A stretch of DNA of 5,488 bases from an uncultured Clostridia bacterium (GCA_905236975.1 CAJOQU010000131.1:1-5488); one strand, 5' to 3'; positions 1 to 5,423 are shown, counted from the first letter of the stretch. Notes: generated by a model not told the origin, from the letters alone. Program-made: numbers and translations.

Positions 1-1142
1 ATGGCGTAGGCCACGTTGTGAATATCCACCCCGCGTTCATAACGTCCGCTGGCTTCGGTACGAATGCCCAGCGCCCGGCCGGTGTGACGAATGCTGTCAC
101 GGCGGAACTTGGCCGCTTCTAAAAAGAGATCGGTCGTGTCGCTTTCGATCTCACTTTCCTTGCCGCCCATGATGCCCGCAAGGCAGGAGGGACGCTCGCC
201 GTCGGCAATGACCAGCATGTCAGGCGTCAGGTCGTGGCGGTTGCCGTCCAGCGTTGTAATGCTTTCGCCCTCGGCAGCGTTGCGCACAATGATCTTGTGC
301 CCCGCAATGTCGTTATAATTGAAAGCGTGCATGGGCTGGCCGGTTTCCAACATTACATAGTTGGTAATATCCACAATGTTGTTGATGGGCCGCATGCCCG
401 AGGCGGTGATGGCTTTTTTCATCCAATCCGGGGATTCGGCAATGCGCAGATTTTTGACCACGCGGCCGATGTAGCGGGGGCAAAGGTCATAGTTTTGCAC
501 TTCTACCTGAATATGATCGCGGATATCGCCCCCTACGGTTTTGTAGGTCGGTTTGGGGGCGATGAAATCGGTACCCAGCACAACGGAAATTTCTTTGGCG
601 ACCCCTAAAAAGCAGTTGCAGTCGGGGCGGTTGGCGGTGATCTTGAAATCGATGATCGTGTCGTCAAGTCCTAAAACCTTGCAAATATCGGTGCCGGGGG
701 TGGGCGCGCCCTTTAAGATCAAAATACCGTGAACCGAAGCGCCCTCGTAATCATCCTCGGTCAAACCCAATTCCTCGCCCGAGCAAAGCATACCGTTGGA
801 TTCCACTCCGCGCAGCTTGCCCGCCACAATGTGCGCACCGTTCGGCAGATAGCTGTCGTTCAGCGCGGCGGGGACATAATCGTTTTCGTGAATGTTCTGC
901 GCGCCGGTAACAATCTGTACCGGCTCTTCCGCGCCCACATCCATTTGGCAGATCTGTAAATGATCGCTGTTCTCGTGTGGGGTGATTTTCAGGATCTTAG
1001 CCGCCACCACATTGCGGATGTTTTCCCCCTGCTTTTCTATGCTTTCCACCTCAAAGCCTGCCATGACCATGCGGTCGCAAAGCTCCTCGGCGGGAACGTT
1101 GATGGTGACATAGTTTTGTAAATGATTCAATGAAATTTTCAT
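1..1142 (-). CDS. pheT: Phenylalanine--tRNA ligase beta subunit, N-terminal half (runs off left edge)
   Basis: This is the beta subunit of the cytoplasmic alpha2-beta2 phenylalanyl-tRNA synthetase, which charges tRNA-Phe. The frame opens at the ATG complementary to 1140-1142 and stays open for 380 codons to the window edge, about half of the usual roughly 800 residues. Visible parts: the N-terminal segment beginning MKISLNHLQNYV; an EMAP-II-like tRNA-binding OB fold at about 40-150, with VTGAQNIHENDYVP (78-91) and SNGMLCSGEELGL (115-127); ITANRPDC (168-175); and the B3/B4 editing region from about 210 on, with RPINNIVDITNYVMLETGQP (251-270) and MHAFN (271-275). RTEASGRYERGVD (361-373) follows. 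The B5, catalytic-like and FDX-ACB domains lie outside the window. A GGGGG ribosome binding site lies 7 nt before the ATG, and the gene starts 12 nt after the pheS stop, so the two are co-transcribed. Nothing is broken in the part visible. The identification is very secure. Confidence 0.97.
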   Translation of the reverse strand, partial: MKISLNHLQNYVTINVPAEELCDRMVMAGFEVESIEKQGENIRNVVAAKILKITPHENSDHLQICQMDVGAEEPVQIVTGAQNIHENDYVPAALNDSYLPNGAHIVAGKLRGVESNGMLCSGEELGLTEDDYEGASVHGILILKGAPTPGTDICKVLGLDDTIIDFKITANRPDCNCFLGVAKEISVVLGTDFIAPKPTYKTVGGDIRDHIQVEVQNYDLCPRYIGRVVKNLRIAESPDWMKKAITASGMRPINNIVDITNYVMLETGQPMHAFNYNDIAGHKIIVRNAAEGESITTLDGNRHDLTPDMLVIADGERPSCLAGIMGGKESEIESDTTDLFLEAAKFRRDSIRHTGRALGIRTEASGRYERGVDIHNVAYA

Positions 1143-1154
1143 GTTATTGCCCCC

Positions 1155-2174
1155 TTAAAACTGCTCTAAGAAGCGTTTGTCGTTTTCAAAAAGCAAGCGG
1201 ATATCGCTGATTTTGTAACGCGTGGTGGTGATGCGGTCAATGCCAATGCCAAACGCAAAGCCGCTGTATTCCTCGGGGTCAATGCCGCAGCAGCGCAGAA
1301 CGTTGGGGTGCACCATACCCGCGCCCAAAATTTCGATCCAGCCTTCGTTCTTGCAAACGCGGCAACCCTTGCCGCCGCATTCACTGCACGAAACGTCCAC
1401 CTCAACCGACGGCTCGGTAAACGGGAAGAACGAGGGACGGAAGCGCACCTTGGTGTCGCTGCCGTAAATTTCTTGCGCAAACTGTTCCAGCACGCCCTTT
1501 AAATCGCACATGGTGATACCCTTATCCACCACAAGCCCTTCCAACTGGTGAAAAACGGGGGAGTGTGTGGCGTCTACCTCATCGGCACGGAAAACACGGC
1601 CGGGGCAGATCACACGGATGGGGGGCTTTCTGGTTTCCATGGTTCTGATCTGCGCCGAGGAGGTTTGGGTGCGCAAAAGCAGATTTTCGGCAAGATAGAA
1701 GGTGTCCTGCATGTCGCGTGCCGGGTGATCGGCGGGAACATTCAGGCATTCAAAGTTGTAATGGTCGGTCTCGACCTCCGGACCGTCAACCACATCAAAA
1801 CCCATGGATTGAAAAATATCGATCATATCGTTGGTAACAAGATTGATCGGGTGCAGCCCGCCGACTTTCGGCTCCTTGGCGGGCATGGTGATGTCAATTT
1901 TTTCTGCCCGCAGCTTTAACTCGGTCGCTTTTTCGCGTATTTCGGTCTTTCTTTCGGCGATCAAGGCTTCTAATTTTTGCTTGGCCTCGTTCACCAACTG
2001 ACCCATGGCGGGGCGCTCCTCAGGCGAAAGGGAACCCATCTGTTTTAAAATAACGGTTAATTCGCCCTTTTTACCCAAATATTTTACCCGTAATTCTTCG
2101 ATCTCGCTTTCATCGACCGAGGCCGCCAAGGCGTTTTTGGCCGCCTCTTTGATCGCTTCTAATGTTTCCTTCAT
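1155..2174 (-). CDS. pheS: Phenylalanine--tRNA ligase alpha subunit
   Basis: This is the catalytic alpha subunit of the class II phenylalanyl-tRNA synthetase; it activates phenylalanine with ATP and, with PheT, charges tRNA-Phe. The product is 339 residues, typical for bacterial PheS. Residues 1-90 are charged and helical, matching the N-terminal coiled-coil arm that holds tRNA. The class II core follows: motif 2 is PGRVFRADEVDATHSPVFHQ (191-210) and motif 3 is GFAFGIGIDRI (305-315), with the family ending NDKRFLEQF. The cysteine cluster at 263-274 (CSECGGKGCRVC) and GWIEILGAGMVHPNVL (278-293) are family hallmarks. I chose the ATG complementary to 2172-2174 because GGAGG sits 6 nt upstream and the product then begins MKETLEAIKE as in relatives. 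An upstream in-frame ATG at 2261 would run through the T-box and terminator, so it is not used. Expression is controlled by the T-box leader upstream; pheT follows after 12 nt. Confidence 0.98.
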   Translation of the reverse strand: MKETLEAIKEAAKNALAASVDESEIEELRVKYLGKKGELTVILKQMGSLSPEERPAMGQLVNEAKQKLEALIAERKTEIREKATELKLRAEKIDITMPAKEPKVGGLHPINLVTNDMIDIFQSMGFDVVDGPEVETDHYNFECLNVPADHPARDMQDTFYLAENLLLRTQTSSAQIRTMETRKPPIRVICPGRVFRADEVDATHSPVFHQLEGLVVDKGITMCDLKGVLEQFAQEIYGSDTKVRFRPSFFPFTEPSVEVDVSCSECGGKGCRVCKNEGWIEILGAGMVHPNVLRCCGIDPEEYSGFAFGIGIDRITTTRYKISDIRLLFENDKRFLEQF

Positions 2175-2438
2175 AACGAACCTCCGAATAAAAAAATAAA
2201 CCCCGCCCCTTAACAGGACGAAGTAAAATGACTTCGCGGTACCACCCGTTTTTTCGCTCAAAGAGCAAACACTCTCGCAGCCGGTAACGGAGCCGCCCGT
2301 CGCTGCCTACTGGAGATCGTTCAGCAGCGCCGCTCAAAAGGGAACTTCGGCGGACACCCGACCGATTCCGCTTGCAGCCATGGCGGAAACTCTCTGACGG
2401 CGGGGGAAAGCCTACTTTCCTTTATCATCGCGTTTTAC
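2175..2438 (-). promoter_or_regulatory. T-box riboswitch leader, tRNA-Phe-responsive, of pheST
   Basis: The leader of the pheST mRNA senses uncharged tRNA-Phe and then permits transcription into pheS. Reading the minus strand, the canonical T-box GGGTGGTACCGCG is at 2247-2235. Its UGGU would pair with an ACCA tRNA end, fitting the A73 discriminator of tRNA-Phe. Stem I is recognisable. A lower helix AAAGG (2423-2419) pairs with CCTTT (2341-2337), and an upper helix GGC (2412-2410) pairs with GCC (2351-2349). Between them lies an internal loop with AAAGTA on one side and GAAGTTC on the other. The loop places TTC (2344-2342) as the Phe specifier after GAA-N, the same spacing as I recall in the B. 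subtilis glyQS leader. A distal stem TTCCGC/GCGGAA (2388-2383, 2371-2366) carries a TGCAA loop motif. The segment CCAGTAGGCAGCGACGG before the T-box is also typical of the class. The TSS near 2438 is inferred from the promoter. Confidence 0.95.
2190..2224 (-). terminator. T-box-controlled intrinsic terminator before pheS
   Basis: On the minus strand ACTTCGTCCT (2224-2215) can pair with GGGGCGGGGT (2209-2200), using several G-U pairs, around a short GTTAA loop. A TTTATTTTTTT tract (2200-2190) follows, ending 15 nt before the pheS ATG. The CGTCC segment directly follows the T-box sequence, so the terminator and the antiterminator are mutually exclusive, as in the standard T-box mechanism. Uncharged tRNA-Phe should stabilise the antiterminator and allow readthrough. 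Confidence 0.9.
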
Positions 2439-2445
2439 AAGGATT

Positions 2446-2474
2446 ATCTTACCATGTCTTTGCAAAAATGTCAA
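2446..2474 (-). promoter_or_regulatory. Housekeeping sigma promoter of pheST
   Basis: On the minus strand a perfect -35 box TTGACA (2474-2469) is separated by exactly 17 bp from TAAGAT (2451-2446). TGG directly precedes the -10, giving an extended -10 as well. The start point would fall near 2438, just ahead of the T-box stem I, which is where the leader structure requires it. The assignment rests on sequence match and position. Confidence 0.88.
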
Positions 2475-2476
2475 GA

Positions 2477-2511
2477 GTTTTATCGAAAGGTGCCGCGCTG
2501 ACCGATAAAAC
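2477..2511. repeat. Perfect 9-bp inverted repeat between divergent promoters
   Basis: GTTTTATCG (2477-2485) and CGATAAAAC (2503-2511) are exact reverse complements separated by 17 bp. The pair lies upstream of both divergent start sites, so neither transcript should contain it. A DNA-level role such as a regulator binding site is therefore more plausible than an RNA hairpin. One arm begins 2 bp from the pheS -35 box. I do not recognise the site as that of a known regulator; the function is unknown. Confidence 0.5.
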
Positions 2512-2531
2512 AGGATATGCGCAAAAAATCC

Positions 2532-2560
2532 TTGACAAAGGAAGTGCCGTGTGGTAAAAT
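2532..2560 (+). promoter_or_regulatory. Housekeeping sigma promoter of the rplU-prp-rpmA operon
   Basis: TTGACA (2532-2537) and TAAAAT (2555-2560) are separated by exactly 17 bp. TGG stands before the -10 and an A-rich stretch (2522-2528) lies just upstream of the -35. The predicted start is near 2567, giving a leader of about 85 nt before rplU. This near-consensus architecture fits a highly expressed ribosomal protein operon. Confidence 0.9.
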
Positions 2561-2566
2561 ATGAAA

Positions 2567-2651
2567 GCCGCATATGATGGGCTTTTTAAGTTGTGCCTTT
2601 TTTCGGCGCACGCCTTTTGTAGCGAGACTGATTTAATGGCAGGTGTAACAA
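2567..2651 (+). promoter_or_regulatory. rplU 5' leader, resembling the Firmicute L21 leader
   Basis: The untranslated leader of rplU contains a short hairpin, GTGCC (2593-2597) with GGCGC (2605-2609). A second pairing joins ACGCC (2610-2614) to GGTGT (2642-2646), which overlaps the AGGTG ribosome binding site 6 nt before the ATG. The enclosed segment includes GCGAGAC (2622-2628). From memory, this word and the GCAGGTGT next to the start resemble the known L21 leader RNA upstream of rplU in Firmicutes. That RNA is thought to mediate autoregulation by bL21. The pairing is visible in the sequence; the regulatory role and class assignment are inference. Confidence 0.6.
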
Positions 2652-2957
2652 ATGTACGCAATTATCGAAACAGGCGGCAAGCAGTACCGTGTGCAGAACG
2701 GTGACGTGATCTACGTTGAAAAGCTGAACGCCGAGGTCGATGCAGAGGTCACTTTTGACAAGGTCGTCGCCGTGAGCGATAAAACCTTAAAGGTGGGCAA
2801 GCCCTATGTGAAGGACGCTTTTGTAAAAGGCACCGTTTTAAAGAACGGCAAAGGCAAGAAGATCACCGTCTTCACCTACAAGCCCAAAAAGAGCAGCTCC
2901 CGCAAAATGGGTCATCGTCAGCCTTACACAAAGGTGCAGATCAACGAGATCGGCTAA
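2652..2957 (+). CDS. rplU: 50S ribosomal protein bL21
   Basis: bL21 binds 23S rRNA and is part of the large ribosomal subunit. The product is 101 residues, the usual length. It begins with the family signature MYAIIETGGKQYRV and GDVIYVEKL. The C-terminal RNA-binding segment reads FTYKPKKSSSRKMGHRQPYT (75-94), followed by KVQINEIG. AGGTG lies 6 nt before the ATG and can be paired away within the leader. It is the first gene of its transcript: prp follows after a single base and rpmA after that, the standard Firmicute order. No anomalies are seen. Confidence 0.98.
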   Translation: MYAIIETGGKQYRVQNGDVIYVEKLNAEVDAEVTFDKVVAVSDKTLKVGKPYVKDAFVKGTVLKNGKGKKITVFTYKPKKSSSRKMGHRQPYTKVQINEIG

Positions 2958-2958
2958 C

Positions 2959-3291
2959 ATGACCACAGTAAGGTTTTTGGCTGATCGGCAGGGTCTTTGC
3001 GGTTTTGCGATCAGCGGTCACAGTTCTTTTGACGGTGACGATGAAGAGGGAAGGCTTGTTTGCGCGGCGGTATCCTCCGCGGCGTACATGGCGGCCAACA
3101 CCATCACCGAAGTGGTGGGCGACAAGGCCGACATTACAATCGACGACGCGGTCATGCGGGTAAAGGTTGTTTGCCCGTCGGCGGCCACGGTTACGGTTTT
3201 AAAGGGGCTGCGGCTCCATTTGCAAGCGCTTTCCGAACAATACGACAAACACATCACATTTGACGGAGGTGTCACAGATGTTAAAGATTAA
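2959..3291 (+). CDS. prp: Ribosomal-processing cysteine protease Prp
   Basis: Prp removes the N-terminal extension of bL27, a step that is essential in Staphylococcus aureus and needed for active ribosomes. The product is 110 residues, normal for this small family (YsxB/DUF464). The catalytic His and Cys are recognisable as GHSSF (His21) and RLVCAAVSS (Cys35), with the expected spacing. The rest fits the alpha/beta fold, ending in a short variable tail. The ATG lies one base after the rplU stop and has only a weak GAGAT upstream, so translation is probably coupled to rplU. Its last 14 bases overlap the start of rpmA, the gene for its substrate, and also contain the rpmA ribosome binding site just upstream. 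Identification rests on the motif pair, the length and the rplU-prp-rpmA order. Confidence 0.94.
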   Translation: MTTVRFLADRQGLCGFAISGHSSFDGDDEEGRLVCAAVSSAAYMAANTITEVVGDKADITIDDAVMRVKVVCPSAATVTVLKGLRLHLQALSEQYDKHITFDGGVTDVKD

Positions 3292-3562
3292 CATTCAGTT
3301 ATTCGCCCATAAAAAAGGAATGGGCTCCACCAAAAACGGGCGCGACAGTGAATCCAAACGCCTTGGCGTTAAGCGGGCGGACGGTCAGTTTGTTCTGGCC
3401 GGCAACATTTTGGTTCGCCAGCGGGGTACTCACATTCATGCAGGCAACAACGTAGGCCGTGGCTCGGATGATACGCTTTTCGCTTTGATCGACGGTAAGG
3501 TCAAGTTTGAGCGCATCGGCAGAGACCGTAAACAGGTCAGCATTTACGCGGTTGAACAGTAA
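3278..3562 (+). CDS. rpmA: 50S ribosomal protein bL27 (with cleavable N-terminal extension)
   Basis: bL27 is a large-subunit protein whose N-terminal tail reaches the peptidyl-transferase centre. The product is 94 residues. It opens with MLKINIQLF followed by AHKKGMGSTKNGRDSESKRL. This matches the Firmicute form, where Prp cleaves after the Phe (here Phe9/Ala10) to expose the mature AHKKG end. Conserved segments VLAGNILVRQRGT and HAGNNVGRGSDDTLFAL follow. I chose ATG 3278 because GGAGGTG (3265-3271) sits 6 nt upstream and the product then starts with the family MLK sequence; an in-frame ATG at 3260 would add six residues without support. The gene overlaps the end of prp by 14 nt and is followed by an intrinsic terminator. 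Confidence 0.98.
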   Translation: MLKINIQLFAHKKGMGSTKNGRDSESKRLGVKRADGQFVLAGNILVRQRGTHIHAGNNVGRGSDDTLFALIDGKVKFERIGRDRKQVSIYAVEQ

Positions 3563-3570
3563 AATCCCAC

Positions 3571-3603
3571 ATCCGGGCGCGAACAGCTCCCGGATTTCTT
3601 TTT
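3571..3603 (+). terminator. Intrinsic terminator after rpmA
   Basis: ATCCGGG (3571-3577) pairs perfectly with CCCGGAT (3589-3595) around an 11-nt loop, followed by TTTCTTTTT (3595-3603). It stands 8 nt after the rpmA stop. The next gene begins only 20 nt after the T-tract and its ribosome binding site only 7 nt after it, leaving no room for a promoter. The terminator is therefore probably partial and sets a lower transcript level for the downstream genes. The minus strand lacks a matching T-tract, so it looks one-directional. Confidence 0.85.
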
Positions 3604-3622
3604 ACAGAAAGGGTGAGTTGAA

Positions 3623-4015
3623 ATGAAAATCTGTCATGTTTGCAAGGCTGAATGCGAAGATACAGCCGAGCTTTGCCCGGTTTGCGGGGCGGACCTGACC
3701 GGCGGGGAAAGCGAAGAACCGGCGGCGGAGGAAATCGAACTGCAAAACCCGATGCTGTTGGCGTCGCTTGAGGATGTAGTCTTGTCGGAAATTCTGCGTG
3801 ATCTTCTGCATGAAAACGGCATTCCCTTTACCTGCGATAATGAGCAGCAGGGCGCCATGCGGGTCATGTTCGGCGGCACCTTTGTGTCCGATGATATTTA
3901 TGTGGACGAAAGCGATTTTGAGCGTGCCACTAAGATTTATGAGGAATTTTTAGCGTCGGAACCCGCCTTTGACGAGAATTTCTTTGAGGAATCAGAGGAA
4001 TCGGAGGAAGGCTAA
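3623..4015 (+). CDS. Zinc-ribbon protein with DUF2007-like domain, function unknown
   Basis: This is a 130-residue, apparently soluble protein of unknown function. Residues 4-21 form a zinc-ribbon pattern, CHVC (Cys4, Cys7) and CPVCG (Cys18, Cys21), with an extra Cys11 between. After an acidic linker (27-39) comes a domain at about 42-112 resembling DUF2007, a small family sometimes called putative signal-transducing. Supporting features are LLASLEDVVLSEILRDLLHE and NGIPF, then a GGTFVSDDIYVDESDFERA region and a closing helix. The tail is strongly acidic (EESEESEEG). There is no signal peptide or membrane segment. GGGTGAG (3611-3617) lies 5 nt before the ATG. The gene sits between rpmA and obgE on the same strand, behind the rpmA terminator. 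A role connected to ribosome assembly or stress is conceivable from position only. The DUF2007 assignment is by pattern recall and moderately secure; that it is a real gene is secure. Confidence 0.85.
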   Translation: MKICHVCKAECEDTAELCPVCGADLTGGESEEPAAEEIELQNPMLLASLEDVVLSEILRDLLHENGIPFTCDNEQQGAMRVMFGGTFVSDDIYVDESDFERATKIYEEFLASEPAFDENFFEESEESEEG

Positions 4016-4040
4016 AGAAATTTATACGGTTTATTTGGAT

Positions 4041-4081
4041 CATGATGCGGCCCCGAATGAGGAAGATTAGCGCGCATCATG
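4041..4081. repeat. Perfect 9-bp inverted repeat in the gap before obgE
   Basis: CATGATGCG (4041-4049) and CGCATCATG (4073-4081) are exact reverse complements separated by 23 bases. They lie in the 88-nt gap between the zinc-ribbon gene and obgE and end 11 bases before the obgE ribosome binding site. No T-tract follows on either strand, so it is not an intrinsic terminator. It may form an mRNA hairpin (processing or stability element) or be a protein binding site. Its function is unknown. Confidence 0.45.
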
Positions 4082-4103
4082 CCAATCGTCATGGGAGATC
4101 AAG

Positions 4104-5378
4104 ATGTTTGTTGACAGTGCGAAAATTCACATCAAAGCGGGGGACGGCGGTGATGGCGCCGTTTCGTTCCATCGTGAAAAATATGTAGCCGCGGGCGGAC
4201 CGGACGGCGGCGACGGCGGCCACGGCGGTAATATACTGTTCCGGGCGGACAGTAATCTGTCCACTTTGGCGGATTTCCGCTATAAGCGAAAATATGCGGC
4301 CGCGGCGGGTGAACGCGGCGGCGCGGGGCGCTGTACCGGAAAAAGCGCGCCCGATCTTGTGATTTCGGTTCCGATCGGCACCTTAGTGAAGGATGCCGAG
4401 ACCGGCCGTGTGATTGCCGACATCTCCGATTCACAGCCGGTGGTAGTGGCAAGGGGCGGCAACGGCGGCTGGGGCAATCAGCATTTTGCCACCCCCACCA
4501 GGCAGGTGCCGCGGTTTGCCAAAAAGGGCAACCCGGGCGAAGAGTTGGATATTCAGCTTGAATTAAAGCTGCTGGCTGATGTGGGGCTGATCGGGTTTCC
4601 GAATGTGGGAAAATCCACTTTGGTGTCGGTCGTCAGCGAGGCTAAGCCCAAAATTGCCAACTACCATTTTACCACCCTCACGCCGGTGCTTGGCGTGGTG
4701 CGCATGGGCGAGGGCAGCTCGTTTGTGATGGCTGACATCCCGGGCTTGATTGAGGGCGCGGGCGAGGGCGTGGGTCTTGGGCATGAATTTCTGCGCCATG
4801 TAGAGCGTTGCCGCCTTCTTTTGCATGTGTTGGATATCTCGGGCAGCGAAGGCCGCGACCCCATTGAGGATTTTGAAACCATCAACCGCGAGCTTGCGGT
4901 TTTCAGTGACGAACTGCCCCTGCGTCCGCAGATTGTGGTGGGGAATAAGTGCGATTTGGCCGACGAGGAACAGGTCGAGCGTTTACGTCGGTATTTTGAG
5001 GAGCGCGGTTACCGCTTTTTCCCGATCATGGCGGCTATTGCCGAGGGTACCGACGCGCTGATCGATTGCGTTGCCGCCGAGCTTGCCAAACTGCCGCCCA
5101 TCAAGCGTTACGAGGCGGAGCCGAAACCGCCGGAAGATTTTACCGATCCCAAAAAACGCACCTTCAACATTCGGGTGTGCGACGGCGTCTATTTTGTGGA
5201 GGATTGCCCCTGGATCATGGATATTATGAACACCGTTGACCCCGAGGACTATGAATCCCTGCAATATTTCGAGCGGGTATTGCGCACCACCGGCATTATT
5301 GACGCTTTGATAAAAGCCGGTGTGAGCGAGGGCGATACCGTCAGTGTTTACGATGTGGAATTTGATTTTGTGCTGTGA
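4104..5378 (+). CDS. obgE: GTPase Obg (large-subunit assembly factor)
   Basis: Obg/CgtA is an essential GTPase that binds the 50S subunit late in assembly and links ribosome maturation to nutrient and stress state. The 424-residue product has all three Obg domains. The glycine-rich Obg fold (about 1-158) begins MFVDSAKIHIKAGDGGDGAV. The G domain carries G1 GFPNVGKST (164-172), switch I HFTTLTP (188-194), G3 DIPGLIEG (211-218) and G4 NKCD (281-284). The C-terminal OCT domain (about 351-424) begins KRTFNIRVCDGVYFVED. At the G5 position, where Obg proteins usually have SA, this one reads MAA (309-311), so the Ser is replaced while Ala remains. GGGAG (4093-4097) lies 6 nt before the ATG. No promoter was found in the 88-nt gap upstream, so it is probably read from the rplU promoter through the rpmA terminator, or from an unrecognised promoter. 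The mrnC-like gene follows. Confidence 0.98.
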   Translation: MFVDSAKIHIKAGDGGDGAVSFHREKYVAAGGPDGGDGGHGGNILFRADSNLSTLADFRYKRKYAAAAGERGGAGRCTGKSAPDLVISVPIGTLVKDAETGRVIADISDSQPVVVARGGNGGWGNQHFATPTRQVPRFAKKGNPGEELDIQLELKLLADVGLIGFPNVGKSTLVSVVSEAKPKIANYHFTTLTPVLGVVRMGEGSSFVMADIPGLIEGAGEGVGLGHEFLRHVERCRLLLHVLDISGSEGRDPIEDFETINRELAVFSDELPLRPQIVVGNKCDLADEEQVERLRRYFEERGYRFFPIMAAIAEGTDALIDCVAAELAKLPPIKRYEAEPKPPEDFTDPKKRTFNIRVCDGVYFVEDCPWIMDIMNTVDPEDYESLQYFERVLRTTGIIDALIKAGVSEGDTVSVYDVEFDFVL

Positions 5379-5398
5379 TCCGCTGTTTTCGGCGGATC
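5377..5398. repeat. Hairpin at the obgE stop codon
   Basis: GATCCGC (5377-5383), whose first two bases belong to the obgE TGA stop, pairs perfectly with GCGGATC (5392-5398) around an 8-nt loop containing TTTT. The bases after it (GGGTGATGTAAAA) give no T-tract on the plus strand, so termination is unlikely. It could be an mRNA processing or stability element between obgE and the next gene, or chance. Confidence 0.4.
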
Positions 5399-5423
5399 GG
5401 GTGATGTAAAAATTAGGTGGTGA

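Noticed and set aside
234..608. Open plus-strand frame of 124 codons
   Set aside because: It lies wholly opposite pheT, which shows conserved motifs in its own frame throughout; the plus-frame product resembles nothing and has no ribosome binding site.
1548..1919. Open plus-strand frame of 123 codons opposite pheS
   Set aside because: It is a shadow of the PheS motif-2 region, with no independent support.
2172..2261. Longer pheS frame starting at the ATG complementary to 2259-2261, adding 29 residues
   Set aside because: The added segment covers the T-box sequence, the terminator and its T-tract, has no ribosome binding site, and is absent from PheS proteins as I know them. The ATG at 2174 has GGAGG at 6 nt.
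2564..2585. AAAGCC/GGCTTT hairpin followed by TTTTT just after the rplU promoter
   Set aside because: The predicted start site falls inside the left arm, so the transcript would contain only part of the stem; it is too short to be a terminator.
3260..3277. Six-residue longer start for rpmA
   Set aside because: The ribosome binding site GGAGGTG would lie inside it, and bL27 with the Prp-cleaved extension begins at MLK.
4111..4139. TTGACA inside the start of obgE as a promoter -35
   Set aside because: The hexamer 17 bp downstream is AAAGCG, not a -10, and it lies within the coding sequence.
4132..4452. Minus-strand frame of 106 codons opposite obgE
   Set aside because: Its Arg/Pro-rich composition is the reverse complement of the glycine-rich Obg fold, a frequent artefact.
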